NCBI RefSeq assembly: GCF_000023065.1
Contig: NC_012691.1
Coordinates: 3,104,501-3,168,500 of the forward strand
Source of the DNA: Tolumonas auensis DSM 9187
GTDB taxonomy: Bacteria; Pseudomonadota; Gammaproteobacteria; Enterobacterales; Aeromonadaceae
Direction of reading: 5' to 3'
DNA length: 64,000 nucleotides
Of this stretch, positions 20,021 to 27,896 are shown piece by piece. Made by a program: the position numbers and the translations under genes. Position 1 is the stretch's first letter; each line of letters starts with the position of its first letter. Below the pieces are notes generated by a model that was not told the DNA's origin, did no database searches, and worked only from the letters and a program-made list of their open reading frames with translations.

Positions 20021-20049
20021 AAAAAGGCATAACCAAATGGCTATGCCTT
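20021..20049 (-). terminator. Terminator after ugd
   Basis: Minus-strand stem AAGGCATA/TATGCCTT with a 10-base loop followed by TTT, 24 bases after the ugd stop. Confidence 0.75.
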
Positions 20050-20072
20050 GAATTTTATACCCGATTTTTTAA

Positions 20073-21239
20073 CTAATCTTTACCAAACAAATCGCGGGTA
20101 AAGATTTTTTCCGCTACATCACTCAGTTCCGGCACCATCCGGTTGGAAATAATCACATCGGACATCGCCTTGAACTCGTTCAGATCGCGGATGACGCGGG
20201 ATTTGAAGAACTCGTCTTCTTTCAGCACCGGCTCATACACCACTACTTCAATGCCCTTGGCCTTGATGCGTTTCATTACGCCCTGCACGGCGGAGGCGCG
20301 GAAGTTATCCGAGCCGGCTTTCATGATCAGACGATAAACACCCACCACTTTCGGCTTACGCTTGATGATGGCATCGGCAATGAAATCTTTCCGCGTGGTG
20401 TTGGAATCCACAATCGCGCGGATCAGGGTGTTCGGCACCTGATTGTAGTTCGCCAGCAGCTGCTTGGTGTCTTTCGGCAGGCAATAACCGCCGTAACCAA
20501 AGGAAGGGTTGTTGTAATGCGTGCCGATGCGTGGATCGAGCCCTACCCCTTCGATGATCTGCTTGCTGTCGAGGCCCAGACTCTGCGCGTAAGTATCCAG
20601 CTCGTTGAAATAGGCTACCCGCATCGCCAGATAGGTATTGGCGAACAGCTTGATGGCTTCGGCTTCGGTGGAATCGGTAAATAATACCGGGATATCCAGC
20701 TTGATCGCCCCTTCCAGCAGCAGTTTGGCAAAGGTTTCGGCCCGTTCGGAACGTTCACCAACAATAATGCGGGAAGGATGCAGGTTATCGTACAGCGCGC
20801 GGCCTTCGCGTAAAAACTCCGGTGAGAACAGAATGTTATCGCAACCGAACTGCTGTTTGACGCGCGCGGTAAAGCCAACCGGCACCGTGGATTTAACCAC
20901 CATCACCGCCTGCGGATTGATCGCCAGCACATCACGGATCACCGACTCCACCGACGAAGTGTTGAAATAGTTGGTTTCCGGATCGTAGTCAGTCGGCGTG
21001 GCGATAATGACAAACTGCGCGCCCTGATAGGCATCGTGTTTATCCAGCGTCGCGCGCAGGTTGAGTTTTTTGTTTTTCAGATAATCTTCGATTTCAGTAT
21101 CAACAATCGGCGACACGCGATCATTGAGCTGACGCACCTTTTCCGGCACCACATCCAGCGCCACCACTTCATGGTGCTGCGCCATCAGAATGGCATTGGA
21201 CAAACCGACATAACCGGTCCCGGCAACGGCAATTTTCAT
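20073..21239 (-). CDS. ugd: UDP-glucose 6-dehydrogenase
   Basis: Ugd oxidises UDP-glucose to UDP-glucuronate with two NAD+, supplying acidic sugar for the polysaccharide. The 388-residue protein has the N-terminal Rossmann motif (GTGYVGLS), the middle domain and the catalytic cysteine C253 in [10 protein letters not shown]. It pairs functionally with the UDP-glucuronate 4-epimerase at 27941-28945. The TA island (21.3-26.4 kb) separates it from the rest of the locus. Confidence 0.95.
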   Translation of the reverse strand: MKIAVAGTGYVGLSNAILMAQHHEVVALDVVPEKVRQLNDRVSPIVDTEIEDYLKNKKLNLRATLDKHDAYQGAQFVIIATPTDYDPETNYFNTSSVESVIRDVLAINPQAVMVVKSTVPVGFTARVKQQFGCDNILFSPEFLREGRALYDNLHPSRIIVGERSERAETFAKLLLEGAIKLDIPVLFTDSTEAEAIKLFANTYLAMRVAYFNELDTYAQSLGLDSKQIIEGVGLDPRIGTHYNNPSFGYGGYCLPKDTKQLLANYNQVPNTLIRAIVDSNTTRKDFIADAIIKRKPKVVGVYRLIMKAGSDNFRASAVQGVMKRIKAKGIEVVVYEPVLKEDEFFKSRVIRDLNEFKAMSDVIISNRMVPELSDVAEKIFTRDLFGKD

Positions 21240-21332
21240 TGTTATAGTCCTTATTCAAATACGGTAGTTTATATCTGTGCTCTGCATCAGACGTGCAGCG
21301 ATGAGCAGGATCATAGCAGAATCAGGAGAGTG

Positions 21333-21375
21333 AACGGCGGCGCGTAGTGCCATCCGACTGAAAATTTTGTTAAGT
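21333..21375. repeat. attC-like imperfect hairpin, copy A
   Basis: AAC...GTTAAGT ends enclose a GGCGGCGC-GTA-GTGCC stem-loop followed by ATCCGAC and TGAAAATTTTG. The central sequence is shared with copies at 22718, 23676 and 24911. The left arm is shorter than in copy C. The stem keeps pairing despite sequence differences (G-T in place of A-T). Confidence 0.5.
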
Positions 21376-21397
21376 TCGCTTTTGACCTTATCGATCA

Positions 21398-21493
21398 TTA
21401 CATCAGTTTTAATAATCGTTCGCTTCGCCAAACCCTGATGACTTGTACTTCATCAGTTTTCAGCAGATAAACAATGCGGTAGGGCGGATGAAA
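21398..21493 (-). pseudogene. C-terminal remnant of a RelE/ParE toxin
   Basis: Directly after the yoeB stop codon, in the same frame, 31 codons read FHPPYRIVYLLK and VIRVWRSERLL. This resembles the C-terminal strands of a ParE/RelE toxin (YRIVY and the terminal Arg-rich strand). It has no start and no N-terminal half. It looks like the tail of another TA toxin left by recombination at the cassette boundary. Confidence 0.55.
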
Positions 21494-21760
21494 TTATTCG
21501 TAATGCGTCCACATACGCATAACTTTCACCGTTTTTTCAACTTCAAAAACTTCATAAACCAATCGGTGCTGAATATTGATGCGTCTTGAAAGCGCCCCCT
21601 GTAAATCGCCAACCGGTTTTTCATAGGGCGGGGGATTCTGATAAGGGTTATTTTCGAGCACTTTAAGTAATGCTTGGGCTTTCTCTTTTAAACCCGCTGC
21701 GGCCAGTTTTTTGGCATCTTTTTGAGCTTGTTTTGTATAAACCAGTTGCCAGCTCACCAA
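21494..21760 (-). CDS. yoeB: Txe/YoeB family mRNA endonuclease toxin
   Basis: An 88-residue RelE-fold toxin that would cleave mRNA in the ribosomal A site. It shows the Txe/YoeB hallmarks: basic N-terminal helices (KQAQKDAKKL), RRINIQHRLVYEV and the C-terminal RMWTHYE containing the catalytic His-Tyr. Its start overlaps the antitoxin stop by seven bases, the usual coupled order with the antitoxin first. Confidence 0.9.
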   Translation of the reverse strand: MVSWQLVYTKQAQKDAKKLAAAGLKEKAQALLKVLENNPYQNPPPYEKPVGDLQGALSRRINIQHRLVYEVFEVEKTVKVMRMWTHYE

Positions 21761-21996
21761 TCCAGCTCCCTGGAACAGGAATCAATAGATTCGTTCATGC
21801 CTTCTTTGATGGATTCACGCATGCCAGGGACGGACAGAAGATAAAGTGTTTCCTGAATTGACTCCCAGTCATCGGCGGAAATCAAAATGGCACTGGCTCG
21901 CTTGCCGGAAATAGCAATAGGCTGATGAGATTCGGCTGTCTGATCGATAAGACGATAGAGATTCGTTCTGGCTTCAGTCGCAGTTAAAGTTTTCAT
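21754..21996 (-). CDS. yefM: YefM/Phd family antitoxin
   Basis: An 80-residue antitoxin and autorepressor of the adjacent YoeB. The N-terminal MKTLTATEARTNLYRL, the PIAISGKRASAILIS strand and the C-terminal toxin-binding tail match the family. I chose the ATG at 21996 for its GGAGGT ribosome-binding site; the longer frame has none. The leader (about 22027-22046) contains GTACG and CGTAC half-sites around a 6-base spacer, close to the TGTACA-type operators of yefM-yoeB. Confidence 0.9.
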   Translation of the reverse strand: MKTLTATEARTNLYRLIDQTAESHQPIAISGKRASAILISADDWESIQETLYLLSVPGMRESIKEGMNESIDSCSRELDW

Positions 21997-22098
21997 AATA
22001 TGACCTCCGTAATGCAGAGGGTAATCGTACGTAATGTCGTACACTTTGCAAGTGGATTTATGCACCGCTTTTAAGCAGGTTAACTTTTAATTAGCTGC

Positions 22099-22401
22099 CT
22101 ATTGCTTGCTTAAAATAAACCGTCGGAAATCTTTTTCTTCTCGCATGACGAATAAGATAAACACCTGTGATTCATCTTGTTTGTAAAATACGCGACAAGG
22201 GCTAACAACTACTTCGCGATAGCTCAAGTGCGGTAGTTCAGGGGGGATGCGCCCTGAATCAGGGAAAAGTTCGAGACGTTCAACTTTAGCAAAAACAGTT
22301 TCGACTAACTGTTCGGCTGCAACAACATTTTCTATGGCAATATATTCAGCGATATCATTTAAGTCTTGTAGTGCAGATTCAGTCCAGATTATTTGAGCCA
22401 T
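22099..22401 (-). CDS. RelE/ParE family toxin
   Basis: A 100-residue ParE-type protein with the ALQDLNDIAEYIA helix, the FPDSGRIPPEL loop and the YREVVVSPCRVFY strand. It is encoded just downstream of and overlapping (13 bases) a Phd-type antitoxin. ParE proteins poison gyrase while RelE proteins cut mRNA; the sequence alone does not settle which. Confidence 0.87.
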   Translation of the reverse strand: MAQIIWTESALQDLNDIAEYIAIENVVAAEQLVETVFAKVERLELFPDSGRIPPELPHLSYREVVVSPCRVFYKQDESQVFILFVMREEKDFRRFILSKQ

Positions 22402-22646
22402 TTTGACATTTTGCCCCTGGCTTCATTGTGAGTAAGCGTTCTACCTTCAGAAAGTGAGCGTTCGCCTCTGGCGATCCCCTCAAGAATAGCCAGGCGATTC
22501 TGCATATATTCATAATCTTGCACATCAATGAGATAAGCAGATGGTTTGCCATGCTCAGTGATCAAAATGGGTTCTTTAGACTCGTGTAGATCAGCAAGGA
22601 TCTTCGTGGCCTGTCGTTTCAATGAAGTTACTAATTCAACTTTCAT
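22389..22646 (-). CDS. Phd/YefM family antitoxin
   Basis: An 85-residue antitoxin with the Phd/YefM motifs LKRQATKILADLHESKEP and ILITEHGKPSAYLID. The ATG at 22646 has an AGGAGT ribosome-binding site. The eight extra upstream codons have no ribosome-binding site. A perfect palindrome at 22672-22691 just upstream is its likely operator. Confidence 0.88.
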   Translation of the reverse strand: MKVELVTSLKRQATKILADLHESKEPILITEHGKPSAYLIDVQDYEYMQNRLAILEGIARGERSLSEGRTLTHNEARGKMSKWLK

Positions 22647-22671
22647 GTGGCTACTCCTGTCACAATACAAA

Positions 22672-22691
22672 AGTGATACTATTCTATCACT
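22672..22691 (-). promoter_or_regulatory. Operator palindrome of the Phd/ParE module
   Basis: Perfect arms AGTGATA and TATCACT with a 6-base spacer, 26 bases upstream of the antitoxin start. This fits an autorepression site (inference). Confidence 0.6.
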
Positions 22692-22717
22692 CGGAGGGTT
22701 GCAACAAATCAGCAGCT

Positions 22718-22787
22718 AACTTCGTTTTATGCGGCGGCACATAGTGCCATTGAGGTCCACATCTCCGACATGAAAATTTTGTTATGA
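22718..22787. repeat. attC-like imperfect hairpin, copy B
   Basis: Begins AACTTCGTTTTATG, carries the GGCGGCAC-ATA-GTGCC stem-loop, and ends GAAAATTTTGTTATGA. It differs from copy C by a 16-base insertion after the stem-loop. Its right end contains the stop codon of tacT, as attC sites often overlap the stop codon of their cassette gene. Confidence 0.55.
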
Positions 22788-23315
22788 GCTGAACAGTTGG
22801 CCGATGGTTTTCATGGAAAGATACATGCGTTTTCTGCCGTTATTTTCACACAGCAATTCAAAACCATATTTGCAGTAAAACTGTGCAGCTTTCTCATTTA
22901 AGCAATCAACAACTACCGCATAGGCTCGTAGATAGCCATTAACCTGCCACAAGTATTCGAGCGCTTTGATGAGCGCAATTTTACCTAAACCACTGCCCTG
23001 ATAACGTTCGTGCACAGCCAGTTGTGCCAGTAAAAATACAGGGATCGGATAACGTGGTAATTTTTTAGCCAACATCTCGGGTAATGATTCACGACGAATG
23101 GAACTTGGCGCAATAGTATAAAAAGCACAAATCGGATTTTTGTTGTCAGGTAACGCCGTTGTTGCGGGTAACACCATGGTTCTGCTGATACCCGCATGCA
23201 TATGCTTCGCGGCAAATTTTTGAATGAGCTCATTTAATTCGGTTTCGCCACAATCAAAAGAGTCTCTGTCGTGAGTCGATTTATCGAGTTCAACAAATTG
23301 ATCAGACCAGTTCAC
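22782..23315 (-). CDS. tacT: GNAT acetyltransferase toxin (TacT type)
   Basis: A 177-residue GNAT N-acetyltransferase. TacT-type toxins acetylate the amino group of charged tRNAs and stop translation. It shows the acetyl-CoA loop (QGSGLGK, about residues 110-116), the CGETELNELIQ N-terminal segment typical of the family, and a C-terminal FYCKYGFE. The GTG start overlaps the DUF1778 antitoxin stop by four bases. Confidence 0.9.
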   Translation of the reverse strand: MNWSDQFVELDKSTHDRDSFDCGETELNELIQKFAAKHMHAGISRTMVLPATTALPDNKNPICAFYTIAPSSIRRESLPEMLAKKLPRYPIPVFLLAQLAVHERYQGSGLGKIALIKALEYLWQVNGYLRAYAVVVDCLNEKAAQFYCKYGFELLCENNGRKRMYLSMKTIGQLFSS

Positions 23316-23581
23316 TTGATCCCTTGCTCCCGAGTAAAGGAGAGGGCATTTTTCAATGCGGCATTAGGCTCTTTAGCTGTTTCACATGCAGCCATGAATT
23401 GATCAAAAATGTCATCATTAACTGTAATGCTTTCGTGTTCGGAAATGACTTTACTGGCGTTTTCATCCATAAGGCGAACAACATATTCAGTTAAGCTTTT
23501 AAGACCAAGCAAAGCAGATGCTTTTTCGGCCTTAGCTTTGACTTCTTCATCAATGCGTAAATCTAATCGGGCAGTAGCCAT
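23312..23581 (-). CDS. tacA: DUF1778 (TacA-type) antitoxin
   Basis: An 89-residue ribbon-helix-helix antitoxin. It shows the DUF1778 N terminus (ARLDLRIDEEVKAKAEKAS) and a C-terminal toxin-binding segment beginning near FDQFMAACE. It pairs with the GNAT toxin downstream and probably represses the operon through the two palindromes at 23594-23665. Confidence 0.9.
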   Translation of the reverse strand: MATARLDLRIDEEVKAKAEKASALLGLKSLTEYVVRLMDENASKVISEHESITVNDDIFDQFMAACETAKEPNAALKNALSFTREQGIK

Positions 23582-23593
23582 AAATACCTCGGT

Positions 23594-23665
23594 TGTACGG
23601 AAAGACTCCGTACAGAGTATAGGCTAAATAATCATCATTCACAATGTACGGAGAGCATACGTACA
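23594..23665 (-). promoter_or_regulatory. Two TGTACGGA operators upstream of tacAT
   Basis: 23594-23614 has perfect arms TGTACGGA/TCCGTACA with a 5-base spacer. 23645-23665 has the same arrangement with one mismatch (TACGTACA). Their centres are 51 bp apart, consistent with cooperative ribbon-helix-helix binding. Confidence 0.65.
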
Positions 23666-23675
23666 AAAAGCTCAT

Positions 23676-23731
23676 AACTTCGTTTTATGCGGCGGCACAT
23701 AGTGCCATCCGACATGAAAATTTTGTTAAAC
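23676..23731. repeat. attC-like imperfect hairpin, copy C (best preserved)
   Basis: AACTTCGTTTTATG ... GAAAATTTTGTTAAAC. The two arms pair imperfectly over about 24 bases (AAC, TTTT, ATG and CGG blocks, with bulges) and are capped by GGCAC-ATA-GTGCC. The right end GTTAAAC matches the attC consensus GTTRRRY, and the complementary strand starts GTTTAAC, matching RYYYAAC. Confidence 0.55.
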
Positions 23732-23832
23732 GATTTTCTCGTAAGTGACGACGTGAGTGAGGTTACTGTATGGAAAATCATCACTAAGACCTCTATAATG
23801 ACCTGATAAAAGACTGCTTAAGAGGTTTTATC

Positions 23833-24081
23833 ATGACAGCCAGAATTCTTGCTGATGTTGCAGCTAGCATAACCGAACTCAAGGCAAATCCAATGAAAGT
23901 GGTTGGTAGTGGTTATGGCGAACCCGTTGCCGTATTAAATAGAAACGAACCCGCATTCTACTGTGTACCCGCTGAAGCTTATGAACTCTTGATGGATCGT
24001 CTTGAAGATCTGGAGTTGTTGGCAATAGCCAGAGAGCGTCAGGATGAGCCGAGTATCGCGGTAGACATCAATGACCTATAA
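23833..24081 (+). CDS. Phd/YefM-type antitoxin of a RelE toxin
   Basis: An 82-residue antitoxin (MTARILADVAASITEL, GEPVAVLNRNEPAFYCVP) on the opposite strand to the other modules of the island. A TATAAT at 23792-23797 is a likely -10 box. TGATAAAA and TTTTATCA arms (about 23803-23833) flank the ribosome-binding site and reach the start, so repressor binding or a hairpin could control expression. It overlaps relE by 11 bases. Confidence 0.87.
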   Translation: MTARILADVAASITELKANPMKVVGSGYGEPVAVLNRNEPAFYCVPAEAYELLMDRLEDLELLAIARERQDEPSIAVDINDL

Positions 24082-24361
24082 ATTAGAATTTAAAAAATCA
24101 GCCCAAAAAGAGTGGAGCAAGCTAGGTTCAACTGTTCGGGAGCAGTTGAAAAAGAAACTGCTTGAGCGGTTGGAAAATCCGCATGTACCAGCAGCTAAGC
24201 TATCAGGAGCTGAAAATCTCTATAAAATCAAATTGCGCCAGTCAGGTTATCGGTTGGTGTATCAAGTCGAAGACGGCATTATTACAGTTATTGTGCTATC
24301 GGTCGGAAAACGCGAAAGAAGCGAAGTTTATAAAGCCGCGATACACCGAATTGACCAATAG
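24071..24361 (+). CDS. relE: RelE family mRNA interferase toxin
   Basis: A 96-residue toxin very like E. coli RelE: KEWSKLGSTVREQLKKKL, YKIKLRQSGYRLVYQV and SVGKRERSEVY are all present. These segments include the basic and Tyr residues used for A-site mRNA cleavage. RelE partners are often RelB; here the partner is Phd-like. Confidence 0.93.
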   Translation: MTYKLEFKKSAQKEWSKLGSTVREQLKKKLLERLENPHVPAAKLSGAENLYKIKLRQSGYRLVYQVEDGIITVIVLSVGKRERSEVYKAAIHRIDQ

Positions 24362-24412
24362 ATTTTGCGATTTATCCGCAGGCAACTACCAAGCTGAAAT
24401 CAGCTGACTTCA

Positions 24413-24560
24413 AGCAGGATCGCCTCAGCTCCCCTACTCCGTTACTGCCTTAACAACGATAATATCTCTTCGGTTTTCCGGGTCATTAGTGCGGTGGCAG
24501 CGTGGGATTCCACATTCAAGCCGTCACCGCTCTGATACTCGCGGCAATCTGCTCAGCCAT
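24413..24560. repeat. Direct repeat, left copy (duplicated glmM 3' end)
   Basis: 148 bp that match 26417-26564 with about 11 mismatches by hand alignment. The copy holds, on the minus strand, the last 14 codons of glmM with its stop and about 100 bp downstream. It then breaks off into unrelated sequence. The two copies are 2,004 bp apart and enclose a small gene and the TAC module. Confidence 0.85.
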
Positions 24561-24585
24561 TGCGGCAGACTGCTTCTGCCCGGAG

Positions 24586-24804
24586 TTATTTTCCGGCAGT
24601 AACTGGTTGTATTGTTGATCTTTCATGCTTTCTTATTGCACCTTTTATTTCGTCACCAACAGATGACCAGTCATCATAGAGAGATTCAGCGTCATCAACC
24701 GGTATATATGCTTTTTTAACTGTTGTAGAAAACACATGAACAGTTGGCGATAAATCAAGGATAGACCCAGCGGCAATCAGATATTTTTTGGTACGGCTAT
24801 TCAT
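24586..24804 (-). CDS. Small hypothetical protein in the TAC segment
   Basis: A 72-residue product (MNSRTKKYLIAAGSIL, with an acidic DDAESLYDDW middle). A strong AAGGTGAG ribosome-binding site lies two bases before the ATG, so it is probably translated. No family is recognised. It lies between the left direct repeat and attC-like copy D. Confidence 0.6.
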   Translation of the reverse strand: MNSRTKKYLIAAGSILDLSPTVHVFSTTVKKAYIPVDDAESLYDDWSSVGDEIKGAIRKHERSTIQPVTAGK

Positions 24805-24910
24805 AACTCACCTTGCTGTTTGTATTTGAGTCGCAAGTTACTTTGTTTTCAGATTGTCTTTGGTGGTTGGAAATGTGCCATGTTTAGTGCCGGTTTCTTT
24901 AGCTTTTACT

Positions 24911-24944
24911 TAAATGGCGGCACGGAGTGCCATCCATGTTAAAC
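24911..24944. repeat. attC-like imperfect hairpin, copy D (short)
   Basis: ATGGCGGCAC-GGA-GTGCCATCCAT stem-loop ending GTTAAAC. It has the same GGCGGCAC...GTGCCATCC core as copies A-C, but the outer arms are lost. It lies seven bases from the stop of the SecB-like gene. Confidence 0.45.
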
Positions 24945-24950
24945 AGTTGG

Positions 24951-25415
24951 TTAAACTCTTAAAGGAGGGATAATAAGTGGCGATATACCAAGTCTTGCAC
25001 AGGATGATTGGATTACTTCACGCCAATAAGGCCAAACATGAAAATAAACATGTTTTTCACTGAATTGGTTGATTTCATCTTGAGTTAATTCACACGCAGA
25101 TTCGTATTGTGCGATGAACTCACTTTTTATTTCTAAAATTGGATCGATAGTTGTATCGTTAGGGTCTTTGTCGATGTTATCTTCAGCAATAAATCTAATA
25201 CCAATGACTGTATTTAATTTATAGATCCAGTGCTCGCCTTCTTCACTTTTAAATTGTCTGATTTGCTTAACAAAACGCAATTCTTGGGGGTGACCCAATA
25301 GGGAGTCACTAAAATCTTCTGCGTCTATGTCATCATTTAACTCAACCAATAGTTTTTTTAAAACTACTGATTGAATTAAAAGGTTATCGACACATTTTTT
25401 TAACTCAGGAGTCAT
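24951..25415 (-). CDS. SecB-like chaperone of a toxin-antitoxin-chaperone module
   Basis: A 154-residue protein with the SecB fold signature at its C terminus (WPYWREVIQSSCARLG followed by a PPL segment), comparable to the FPYAR...PPLLLAP ending of SecB. The N-terminal part has alternating strands fitting the SecB beta-sheet. In TAC systems such as Mycobacterium tuberculosis Rv1955-Rv1957 the chaperone protects the antitoxin from aggregation and proteolysis. It lies three bases after the antitoxin stop, in the toxin-antitoxin-chaperone order. Housekeeping SecB would not lie here. Confidence 0.75.
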   Translation of the reverse strand: MTPELKKCVDNLLIQSVVLKKLLVELNDDIDAEDFSDSLLGHPQELRFVKQIRQFKSEEGEHWIYKLNTVIGIRFIAEDNIDKDPNDTTIDPILEIKSEFIAQYESACELTQDEINQFSEKHVYFHVWPYWREVIQSSCARLGISPLIIPPLRV

Positions 25416-25418
25416 AAA

Positions 25419-25823
25419 TCAGGCTACCTTTGTCCATTCAGAATTATAGACTAAAGAAATATTTTTCACCGGTTGAGCTTTAGGGGCACTCTTAACAATT
25501 TTAGGTCTTCCGATAGAAACCCAGGTTGTTGTTGGCTCAACAGGTTTTACTGGAATTTTGACCTCTGGTTTAAAGCCTAATGCAAAACAGATATCTGAAA
25601 GTGTAGAAAGAGTCATATTTCTGGAACCACTCAACATTTGAGTGACATATGATTTTGATTTACCGAGTCTTTTGGCTAAATCAACTTTACTAATATTTAA
25701 CTCTTCCATTTTTACTAAAAGATCTTCTGTAACGTTGAAGACTAAATCTTCACGTGCATAGGCTCTTTCTTCAGCATCACTGAAACAAGTATCTTTTGGA
25801 TGGAACATGTCTTTAGCATTCAT
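25419..25823 (-). CDS. higA: HigA-type XRE antitoxin with C-terminal extension
   Basis: A 134-residue antitoxin with an XRE helix-turn-helix (about residues 35-90: LAKRLGKSKSYVTQMLSG, LSDICFALGF). An about 40-residue extension follows the HTH, ending in a hydrophobic ISLVYNSEWTKVA. In chaperone-dependent TAC antitoxins a C-terminal ChAD segment of this kind makes the antitoxin need SecB; by position this tail is the candidate. It lies two bases after the toxin stop. Confidence 0.85.
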   Translation of the reverse strand: MNAKDMFHPKDTCFSDAEERAYAREDLVFNVTEDLLVKMEELNISKVDLAKRLGKSKSYVTQMLSGSRNMTLSTLSDICFALGFKPEVKIPVKPVEPTTTWVSIGRPKIVKSAPKAQPVKNISLVYNSEWTKVA

Positions 25824-25825
25824 AC

Positions 25826-26281
25826 TTATTCCTCTTTATCTCTCCAGTTTCGGCGCACTTTTTCAGTGTCTCTTTCGTCAAGTTTTTGCTTATCTTTATA
25901 TGTGTAATGGCTAATGAAATACGTATTTGGATACTTTTTGGATAACCAGCAATATGCTCTGATTGGAACCTTCTTAAACGCATGAAACTTTCCTGAGGAT
26001 TTTGGCAAGTCGCCTTCTGTAGGAAAGTTCTCCTTAGACATTGGATGTCCATCGGATAAACGTACAATTAACTGTCTAATGGCTCGTGTGATTGATGCTT
26101 TTTTTGCGTGAGGCGTAACGCTCAGCAACGCGTCTTCAAAGCTTTCAATTGCTCCATCACAGTGTTCAACTGTAAATCGAGTCCCAACGTGCTTCTTACT
26201 TAGTTCAGTAGTCAATCTGTTTACCAATGGTTGATAGTTAACATATATGTAAACTTCAAATGCATTATTGCACTTGATCAC
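25826..26281 (-). CDS. higB: HigB/RelE-like toxin of the TAC module
   Basis: A 151-residue protein whose C-terminal half has the HigB/RelE-type core (FHAFKKVPIRAYCWL, then FISHYTYKDKQKL and a basic tail). That points to a ribosome-dependent or free RNase toxin. The toxin gene is first, as in higBA operons. The start is uncertain: the GTG at 26281 has no good ribosome-binding site. A TATAAT on the minus strand at 26340-26345 is a possible -10 box. Confidence 0.75.
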   Translation of the reverse strand: MIKCNNAFEVYIYVNYQPLVNRLTTELSKKHVGTRFTVEHCDGAIESFEDALLSVTPHAKKASITRAIRQLIVRLSDGHPMSKENFPTEGDLPKSSGKFHAFKKVPIRAYCWLSKKYPNTYFISHYTYKDKQKLDERDTEKVRRNWRDKEE

Positions 26282-26416
26282 ATTAACAGCAAATTTTTCT
26301 GTAATCGGATGCGTGTAAGACGGAACTGTTTAACAATTTATTATACGGATTTATTCTGCACTCCTCCCCCAATCAGCTATTTACCGGAATTTATTCGTAT
26401 TTCCGCGCTAACTATC

Positions 26417-26564
26417 AGCAGGATCGCCTCAGCGATCCCACTCCGTTACTGCCTTAACAACGATAATATCTCTTCGGTTTTCCGGGCCATCAGTGCTGTG
26501 GCGGCGCGGGATTCCACATTCAAGCCGTCACCGTTCTGATACTGGCGGCAATCTGCTCAGCCAT
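26417..26564. repeat. Direct repeat, right copy (authentic glmM 3' end)
   Basis: Partner of 24413-24560. It covers the last 15 codons of the intact glmM, its stop and about 100 bp downstream, including a GGATCGC-TGAG-GCGATCC hairpin that is degraded in the left copy. Confidence 0.85.
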
Positions 26565-27857
26565 TTCACGAACCTGTGTTTCGTTTTCGCCTTCGGCCAT
26601 GACGCGGAGGAGCGGTTCGGTGCCGGATTTACGCAGCAGGATGCGGCCCTGACCGGCGAAAACAGCTTCGGCTTGTGCCATTGCCTGGCGGACGGCGTCG
26701 CTGGTCAGCGGGTCATGTTGTCCCTGATAGCGGATGTTGATTAACACCTGCGGCATCAGGGTCATGCCTTCACAACAGGTTGCCAGATTTTGTCCGCGTT
26801 CAACCATGGTGCGCAATACCTGCAGGCCGGCGATGATGCCATCACCAGTGGTGGTATGACTGAGTGACAGGATATGACCGGAATTTTCACCACCTAACTG
26901 CCAGCCCAGTTCGTGCAACAGTTCAACCACATAACGGTCGCCAACCTTGCTGCGGGCAAACGGAATACCCAGACCATTCAGCGCCTTTTCCAGACCGAGG
27001 TTCGCCATCTGTGTGCCGACCACACCGCCGCGCAGTTCACCGCGTTCATGCCAGTGACGGGCGAGGATGAACAGGATCTGATCACCGTCTACTACCCGGC
27101 CAAGATGATCGACCAGCATGATCCGATCACCATCGCCATCCAGCGCAAAACCAACATCGGCACGCAATTCTTGTACTTTCGCCGACAACGCAACCAGATC
27201 CGTCGCACCACAATGTTCATTGATGTTTACGCCGGAAGGCTCAACGCCAATGGTAAACACCTCGGCACCCAGTTCGCGCAATACGGCCGGGGCGATCTGA
27301 TAAGTCGCACCATGCGCACAATCCACCACCACCCGCAGCCCTTCCAGGCTTAAATGTGCCGGAAACTGGCTTTTGCAGAATTCGACATAACGGCCAATCG
27401 CATCCGTGATACGACGAGCTTTGCCGAGATGAGCCGAATCGACGCACTGCAGATCCTGCGTCAGCTGGGCTTCGAGCGCCAACTCCACTTCATCGTTCAG
27501 CTTCACCCCTGCCCCAGAGAAAAACTTGATACCGTTATCATGATAGGGATTATGCGAAGCACTGATCACGACACCGGCATCCGCACGGAACGTCCGGGCC
27601 AGATAAGCGATGGCAGGGGTTGGCAGTGGGCCGGTCAGAGCCACATTGACACCCGCAGCAGCAAAGCCGGAGGCCATCGCTGATTCCAGCATATAACCGG
27701 AGATGCGGGTATCCTTGCCGATGATGACTTCACGGGTGCCGCTGGCAGCCAGCACCTTGCCAGCCGCCCAGCCCAGTTTCAGGGCAAAATCGGGAGTAAT
27801 AGGAAACTGACCGACCAGACCGCGAACGCCGTCGGTGCCAAAATATTTTCTGTTCAT
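26520..27857 (-). CDS. glmM: Phosphoglucosamine mutase GlmM
   Basis: GlmM converts glucosamine-6-phosphate to glucosamine-1-phosphate on the way to UDP-GlcNAc. The 445-residue protein has the FGTDGVRG N terminus, the phosphoserine loop SASHNP near residue 101, the metal-binding DGDGDR and the C-terminal [12 protein letters not shown]. coli glmM lies next to folP and ftsH. A copy in a polysaccharide locus is likely either the only relocated copy or a second one feeding UDP-GlcNAc to the WecA-type transferase (inference). Confidence 0.94.
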   Translation of the reverse strand: MNRKYFGTDGVRGLVGQFPITPDFALKLGWAAGKVLAASGTREVIIGKDTRISGYMLESAMASGFAAAGVNVALTGPLPTPAIAYLARTFRADAGVVISASHNPYHDNGIKFFSGAGVKLNDEVELALEAQLTQDLQCVDSAHLGKARRITDAIGRYVEFCKSQFPAHLSLEGLRVVVDCAHGATYQIAPAVLRELGAEVFTIGVEPSGVNINEHCGATDLVALSAKVQELRADVGFALDGDGDRIMLVDHLGRVVDGDQILFILARHWHERGELRGGVVGTQMANLGLEKALNGLGIPFARSKVGDRYVVELLHELGWQLGGENSGHILSLSHTTTGDGIIAGLQVLRTMVERGQNLATCCEGMTLMPQVLINIRYQGQHDPLTSDAVRQAMAQAEAVFAGQGRILLRKSGTEPLLRVMAEGENETQVREMAEQIAASIRTVTA

Positions 27858-27896
27858 GAAAGTAGGAATTATTGCTTACCGGGAATTGATTTTTAT

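Noticed and set aside
21300-26600. CRISPR array or prophage
   Set aside because: The repeats are few, unequal in spacing and lie at gene ends; no cas, integrase, capsid or lysis genes are seen.
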